DNA from: UMGS1590 sp900552455
GTDB lineage: Bacteria; Bacillota; Peptococcia; Peptococcales; Peptococcaceae
Direction: 5' to 3'
DNA: 64,000 bases
Assembly: GCA_963931105.1 (NCBI GenBank)
Contig: OZ007004.1
Span: 1,798,001-1,862,000, forward strand
A program made the position numbers and the translations under genes. Below the pieces are notes generated by a model. The model did no database searches. It was not told where the DNA came from and worked only from the letters and a program-made list of their open reading frames with translations. Positions within the stretch are counted from its first letter, which is position 1, and the number at the start of each line of letters is the position of its first letter. Shown here one piece after another: positions 59,260-64,000 of the stretch.

Positions 59260-62200
59260 ATGCTAGCAATTGAGACGATCCTCGGCGCTTTAACAGGATA
59301 TTTCACCAACGACATTGCGATCCGCCAGCTTTTTGCGAAAAATGGCGTGGTCGTGCGCGAGCGTGCGCAGTTTACGGAGATGATCGTGCAGGTTCTGCAG
59401 GATCAGATCATCGACGAAGAAACGGTGCGCGCGCTGGCGGAAAATCCGGAGATGGCGATGATGTTCGAACGTTTTCTGCGGACGCTGCTCACGGAGGAGC
59501 TGCCCTACGCGCTTTCTGATTGCGCGCTGGCGGATATCGACAGCGATGGCGCATTGCGGCAGCTGGCTGTGGCGCATATTCAATCGCTCGATCTCGCCGA
59601 CGCGCGATTTGACAGCGCGGCTCTGGCGAAACGGCTGGACGCGGTGTTTACAGACGACGCTTTTGTGCAGAGTGCGGCGCTTGCGCTGGCGAATCTGGCG
59701 AAATGCTCGCTGTCGGAGCTGGGCGCGGGCGCGCTTGTCAAACGCTGGCTGCGTGCCCTCGAAGCGATGGACGCAGAGGATTTTTCGCGCTGGCTTTCTG
59801 GCTGGGGCGAGCGGCTTAAGGCTGTACTCGTCAGTCAGTGGCAGGAGGGCGGCGCAGAATCGCTGTGCTTACAGGATCTGCTCACTGTCGATGCAGCCAC
59901 CCTCGAGCAGATGCTGGAGCAGTTCATTTTGGCTGGTCAACGCTCACAGCACGCGCACTGGCTGGATGTGCTGAAAAATCCGGCGCTGCAGGAGCAGCTC
60001 TATGTGCTGGCAGAGCGCTTGCTCCAATCGCTGCTCGCTGCACATCTGCCGACGCTCGTGGAGGCGTTTGCGCCGATTCTGCAGGAGGATCGCGCAGAGA
60101 TCGAGGGGATGCTCCTGGAGAGCGTTGCCGAATCTGGCGAAAATCCGATGTTCTGCGAGGTGGTCGCAGGGCTGTTGGAGCAGCGATTTGCAGAGACAAC
60201 AGACGACGGCAGGGATTGGCTGAGCGCATTTTTGGCGCGCTTCGCTGATGCAGAGGAAGCGGAATCGCTTTGCCAGGAGCTTGCAGCCTTTCTGCTCTCC
60301 TGGGTGGTGCACGCGATCGATCGCTGGCGGCGCGTGACGACCGAAGCCGAGGACGAGGTGGCAGCGATCCACGACAGTCTCATGAAATGGCGGCCGCTCG
60401 CTGTGACGCTTCTTGAAGCGCTGCTGGCGCTACCGCTTCGCAGACTGCTCTCGCAGCAAATGCTCGCGACGCTGATCGACGCAGGGGTTGAAGCGCTCGC
60501 AAAAAATCTGTCGCCAGAAGCGTTGGCGCAGATGCTGCGCAAAATTTCCGCGCAGATTCTCGAGAAACCGCTGTCGGCGCATTTTCTCACAGCGGCGCGC
60601 CAGGAAATGCTGCTGGTGAAGGTGCAGGATCTCTGGCGGCAGCATGGAGCGACGCTGCTGGCGCGGCTTGATTTGCAGGAAGCGACGCTCAAAGAAGCGC
60701 TGCTGGCGCTCTTCGATCAGCTTTATCAGCAGCCGCTGGCGCGTCTCGTTTGTCGCAGCCGCGAAGCTGTGCCATACAAAACGATGGCGGATGGGCTGCG
60801 CGGCGAGGTTTTTGCGGAAATGCGCCCCTTCCTCGGACTCATGACGAAGGAGCAGCTGGACGCGCTGAGCCACGAAGAGATTCGCTCGCTCGTGCTCGAC
60901 ATGCTCGGTCACGAGATGCGTCCGCTGGCCTATCTCGGTGGTGGCATCGGCGCCATTGCCGGTGCTGCGACAGGTTTGGCGATGGAAATGAGCGGTGTGA
61001 CGCCGGATCCGGATGCCCTGGCAGCGCTGATGACGGTGCGCACGGGGATGTACGGCGTGGTTGGCTATGGCACAAATGTGGCGGCAGTCGCTGGACTTTT
61101 CCGCCCGTATAAGAAAAAGCTGGGCTTTCAGGGATTGATCAGCAAAAATCAGACACGCTTCGCAGAAAAAATGAAAGAAATGGCAGCGTCCTACATTATC
61201 AACGACGACATCTGGCGCACGCAGGTGCAGGCTTTTTCGCAACGGTTGGATGCAGATTTTGACGAGCTTCTGCATCAGGGGCTGCAAAAGCTCGCCGATG
61301 CGCACGACACGCACTGGCAGCAAACCCTCAAGGAAATGGCGAAAAATCACGCCGGCCACCTGCTCTATGCGTCGCTGCAAAAAGATCGGCTCGGCGCTGC
61401 ACTGGCTGTGCGCCTGTCTGATCCAGAGCCGCTGGTTGAATTTTGCGCAGAGGCGCATCTGCTGCAGCGCGGCATCGACCAGCTCGCAATGCGTGAAGCA
61501 GCGAACGGCGCCCTTTCGCAGCCGTTGCTCAAGTGGCTGCAGGGCCGTGACGCTGAGAGCTGGACGCAGCTGGGCAACAGGCTCCTCGGCGCGATGACGC
61601 TGCCGAAAGAGCAGGAATTTTACGTGCGGCTCTGGCAGCATCTGCTGCCGTTTTACAAGGGGCTGCCGGAAATGCTCCTGAACAATCTCGACAGCTGCTC
61701 CGGTCTGGTGGACGATATGCTCCGCAAACAGTTTTCGTTCACAATGCTTTTGGGCTATCAGATGGCTGGTGGTCGTCAGTTTGTCAGCGCCACCCTGCAG
61801 GCGTTTTTTGCGAAAAAACTGCCGGGCTATCTTTTCCGGCGTGAAGCAGCCGTCGCGGAAGCAGCTGTCGGCTGGATGCAGCGTGCGCTGGCAGGAAAGA
61901 GCGCCACAGATCTCGGCGTGAGCGTCAGCGAGAGCGATGGCGAATGGCTTGTGGAAATGTCGGCAGCGCTCAGCGCGCCACAGCTGCAGCAGTTTTTGCT
62001 CGCGCTGGCTGCGCGTATGCGTGAACTGCCGGAACAGGCAGAGGCACGGCTCATGACGCGGGCGCTGCGCCTGGCGGGCGCGCTGACGACGGATTCTGGC
62101 GAGTACGTTTGGCAGAATATCTGGGCCGCCCTCGCCTGGGCTGAAGTGATCGGACGCTTCGAGCCTGCTGTGGTCATGCTAGGCGACGAGCTTGTGCGTG

Positions 62201-62562
62201 AAGGATCGTTGAACGCGCTTTTCAGCCTGCCGTCTGGAACGCTGCAGCAGCGTCTGTGCGCAGCGCTGGTGCTCACGCCAGAGGAAGAGCGGCGCTGCAT
62301 CGCGTTCGCCGCGAAGCTCTGGCAGCTTGTCGAGCCTGTCTGCATCGCCACCGTGATCCGCGAAGGGCGCGCGCTCGTGCTGCTCGTGGATGTGCCTGGC
62401 CTGGTCGAGGAACGCATCAACGCCCTCTCGCCGGAGCTCCTGGAGCAGATGGTCCGTGGCATCGCGCAGCCATATTTCACACGCGTTGAGCGCATGGGCT
62501 GGCTGGGCGCCGTCGTCGCCATTCCGGCGACGCTCGCTTCGCGCGCCCTCGGTGGATTTTGA
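59260..62562 (+). CDS. Very long DUF445 membrane protein with two family signatures
   Basis: A 1100-residue protein; DUF445/YheB proteins are usually about 400. The N-terminal helix LGALTGYFTNDIAIRQLF is one DUF445 signature. A second occurs near residue 599, VGYGTNVAAVAGLFRPYKKK, behind a helical hairpin (GGGIGAIAGAATGLAM). This suggests an internal duplication. Long helical stretches lie between, and a final hydrophobic helix ends in VVAIPATLASRALGGF. The family role is unknown, possibly membrane organisation. AAAGGAAACGAAAA precedes the ATG. It ends 14 bases before sbcD. Confidence 0.8.
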   Translation: MLAIETILGALTGYFTNDIAIRQLFAKNGVVVRERAQFTEMIVQVLQDQIIDEETVRALAENPEMAMMFERFLRTLLTEELPYALSDCALADIDSDGALRQLAVAHIQSLDLADARFDSAALAKRLDAVFTDDAFVQSAALALANLAKCSLSELGAGALVKRWLRALEAMDAEDFSRWLSGWGERLKAVLVSQWQEGGAESLCLQDLLTVDAATLEQMLEQFILAGQRSQHAHWLDVLKNPALQEQLYVLAERLLQSLLAAHLPTLVEAFAPILQEDRAEIEGMLLESVAESGENPMFCEVVAGLLEQRFAETTDDGRDWLSAFLARFADAEEAESLCQELAAFLLSWVVHAIDRWRRVTTEAEDEVAAIHDSLMKWRPLAVTLLEALLALPLRRLLSQQMLATLIDAGVEALAKNLSPEALAQMLRKISAQILEKPLSAHFLTAARQEMLLVKVQDLWRQHGATLLARLDLQEATLKEALLALFDQLYQQPLARLVCRSREAVPYKTMADGLRGEVFAEMRPFLGLMTKEQLDALSHEEIRSLVLDMLGHEMRPLAYLGGGIGAIAGAATGLAMEMSGVTPDPDALAALMTVRTGMYGVVGYGTNVAAVAGLFRPYKKKLGFQGLISKNQTRFAEKMKEMAASYIINDDIWRTQVQAFSQRLDADFDELLHQGLQKLADAHDTHWQQTLKEMAKNHAGHLLYASLQKDRLGAALAVRLSDPEPLVEFCAEAHLLQRGIDQLAMREAANGALSQPLLKWLQGRDAESWTQLGNRLLGAMTLPKEQEFYVRLWQHLLPFYKGLPEMLLNNLDSCSGLVDDMLRKQFSFTMLLGYQMAGGRQFVSATLQAFFAKKLPGYLFRREAAVAEAAVGWMQRALAGKSATDLGVSVSESDGEWLVEMSAALSAPQLQQFLLALAARMRELPEQAEARLMTRALRLAGALTTDSGEYVWQNIWAALAWAEVIGRFEPAVVMLGDELVREGSLNALFSLPSGTLQQRLCAALVLTPEEERRCIAFAAKLWQLVEPVCIATVIREGRALVLLVDVPGLVEERINALSPELLEQMVRGIAQPYFTRVERMGWLGAVVAIPATLASRALGGF

Positions 62563-62576
62563 GTCAAGGAGGAATT

Positions 62577-63734
62577 ATGAAATTATTTCATTTGGCCGAC
62601 CTTCACATCGGCAAAAAGGTCAATGGCTATTCGATGATCGACGACCAGCGCTTCGTTCTCGATCAGGTCATCGCGCGCATTCGCGCGGAACGCCCGGATG
62701 CGCTGATCCTCGCCGGAGATATCTACGACCGCCGCAATCCGCCGGTGGAAGCGGTGGCGCTTTTTGATGCCTTCGTTTCGCAGGTTGTGCTCGAGCTGGA
62801 TGTGCCGGTGCTTGCCATCGGCGGCAATCACGACGGCGGCGAGCGGCTGGGATTTGCCAACGCCATTCAGGCGAAAGCCGGGCTGCATCTTGCCGGCGCA
62901 TTTTCCTGGCCGTTGCCGAAGGTGCGTCTCACCGACACAGACGGACCGGTCGATGTGTATCTGATGGCCTATGCCGATCTGGCGGTGCTCCATCAGCTCG
63001 TGCCAGAGACAGAAGGTATGGATTACTCCCAGGCGATGGACCACGTCCTTTCGCAGACGGCGCTTGATCCTGCTGCGCGCAATGTGCTCGTGGCGCATGG
63101 CGTTGTCACCGGCGACGAGGCGCTGGCAACCTGCGATTCTGAGCGCACGCTCTCCATTGGCGGCACAGAATTCTGGCAGAGCGCATCGCTGGCGGCGTTC
63201 GATTATGTGGCGCTGGGACACCTGCACCAGGCGCAGCGCGCTGGCAGCGACCGCATCCGCTACGCTGGCAGTTTGCTGCAGTATTCGTTCTCCGAAGAAA
63301 ACCAGCAGAAGGTGATGCTCTCGGTGCAGCTTTCCGCCGACGGCGCGCTGCAGATCGAAGCGTTGCCGCTCAATCCGCTGCGCCGGCTCGTGACTGTGCG
63401 CGGCATGCTGGAAAATCTGCTCACAGTGCCGCCGGAATTGTCCGCCCATCGCGACGATTATCTGCGCGTCGTCCTCGAGGATGCAGGCAGCCTGCTCGAG
63501 CCGATGCAGCGGCTGAAAAGTAGCTATCCACACATCATGCTCCTGGAGCGCGCGTCTGAGCTTTCCACGCTCACCGACCAGGCGCTGCCGCAGGCGCAGC
63601 AGATCGGGAAAAAACGCACGCCGCTGGAAATGTTCACCGCCTTTTATGAGCAGGTGACAGATGCGCCGGCGGATGACGAACTGTGTGCGCTGATGCAGGA
63701 AATTTTTGAGGAGGTGCAGAAGGAAACGTTATGA
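62577..63734 (+). CDS. sbcD: Nuclease subunit SbcD
   Basis: A 385-residue Mre11-type nuclease of the SbcCD complex that opens hairpins and processes double-strand ends. The phosphoesterase motifs are FHLADLHIGK, LAGDIYDRRNP, IGGNHD, VAHG and ALGHLHQAQ, with the metal ligands intact. The ATG at 62577 has AAGGAGG 6 bases upstream. An in-frame TTG at 62559 is not preferred. Its stop overlaps the sbcC start (ATGA). Confidence 0.95.
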   Translation: MKLFHLADLHIGKKVNGYSMIDDQRFVLDQVIARIRAERPDALILAGDIYDRRNPPVEAVALFDAFVSQVVLELDVPVLAIGGNHDGGERLGFANAIQAKAGLHLAGAFSWPLPKVRLTDTDGPVDVYLMAYADLAVLHQLVPETEGMDYSQAMDHVLSQTALDPAARNVLVAHGVVTGDEALATCDSERTLSIGGTEFWQSASLAAFDYVALGHLHQAQRAGSDRIRYAGSLLQYSFSEENQQKVMLSVQLSADGALQIEALPLNPLRRLVTVRGMLENLLTVPPELSAHRDDYLRVVLEDAGSLLEPMQRLKSSYPHIMLLERASELSTLTDQALPQAQQIGKKRTPLEMFTAFYEQVTDAPADDELCALMQEIFEEVQKETL

Positions 63735-64000
63735 GACCGATCACATTAACCCTTTCCGCCTTTGGGCCTTACGCCGGCGAGACGACGCTGGATTTCAGCG
63801 AACTCGGCGCAGAGCGGCTGTTCGTCATCACCGGCCCGACAGGCTCGGGAAAAACGACTGTTTTTGAAGCGATCCTCTATGCCCTCTATGGGAAACTGAG
63901 CAAAAAAGGCATGGACCCAGCCAGCCTGCGCTGCGATTTTCTAAAGCCCGACGGCGATCGCATTACCTTCGTGGATTTCACCTTTGAGATTAGCGGCAAG
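63731..64000 (+). CDS. sbcC: N-terminus of SbcC (cut by window edge)
   Basis: Ninety codons of the SMC-like ATPase partner of SbcD. LTLSAFGPYAGETTLDFSEL is the typical SbcC start, and VITGPTGSGKTTVFEAILYALYG contains the Walker A motif (about residues 37-44). It is translationally coupled to sbcD by a 4-base overlap. Confidence 0.93.
   Translation, partial: MRPITLTLSAFGPYAGETTLDFSELGAERLFVITGPTGSGKTTVFEAILYALYGKLSKKGMDPASLRCDFLKPDGDRITFVDFTFEISGK

Overview
The window is ordinary bacterial chromosome of a moderately GC-rich anaerobic member of the Bacillota, most likely Clostridia or a close neighbour. This rests on the AGGAGG-type ribosome sites, two T-box leaders, a ykkC-class purine leader, a single-chain PurL of about 1245 residues, the ylmE-sepF-ylmG-ylmH-ileS cluster, an SLH-anchored surface protein and [FeFe]-hydrogenase-type proteins. 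No species can be named from the sequence alone. Nearly all of the window is coding and most genes are recognisable housekeeping genes.

Layout. 1-6.3 kb: a cut membrane gene with an XRE regulator, an LCP cell-wall ligase and mutY (minus strand), an unassigned structured RNA transcription unit (about 3047-3292), a CPBP protease-like membrane protein, rpmB, two small DnaJ-type zinc-finger proteins, yqeY and yraN. 6.3-18.9 kb: a complete IMP-synthesis operon purE-B-C-F-M-N-H-D-L behind a ykkC-family leader (best read as the PRPP type) whose 3' half doubles as the 5' arm of an intrinsic terminator. 18.9-21.8 kb: a DsbA/FrnE-like protein, rlmH and rqcH (minus). 21.8-28.6 kb is the accessory part: a 1072-bp insertion sequence flanked by a 27-bp duplication and sitting in a decayed gene fragment, a DUF3800 gene with a structured leader, an unassigned pseudoknot-capable element, and a large GLUG-repeat/SLH surface protein. 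That protein's reading frame is broken at a run of nine G directly after the signal peptide. 28.6-37.4 kb: zapA, a glutamate-cysteine-ligase-like gene, der, plsY, gpsA, an orphan ABC ATPase, scpA-scpB and glmS. 37.4-38.2 kb: a small two-gene module resembling a GNAT toxin-antitoxin pair. 38.2-42.9 kb: a T-box(Leu)-controlled leuA-C-D-B operon. 43-46.4 kb: a LysR regulator, an MFS transporter that seems to lack one helix, and an iron-type alcohol dehydrogenase. 46.6-53 kb: an HlyD-like protein, ylmE, sepF, ylmG, ylmH and T-box(Ile)-ileS. 53-57.7 kb (minus): an [FeFe]-hydrogenase with extra clusters, a small [2Fe-2S] protein, a PAS-containing hydrogenase-like sensor and a SpoIIE-type phosphatase. 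57.8-64 kb: an acetyltransferase, a small unknown protein, tmRNA (minus), a 1100-residue tandem DUF445 protein, sbcD and the start of sbcC.

The strongest candidates for new or under-described biology are: the poly-G switchable SLH surface protein with its unusual upstream region; the DUF3800 leader; the stand-alone RNA at about 3.05-3.29 kb; and the sensor hydrogenase coupled to a SpoIIE phosphatase. All coordinates and structures were read by eye. No search or folding program was run.
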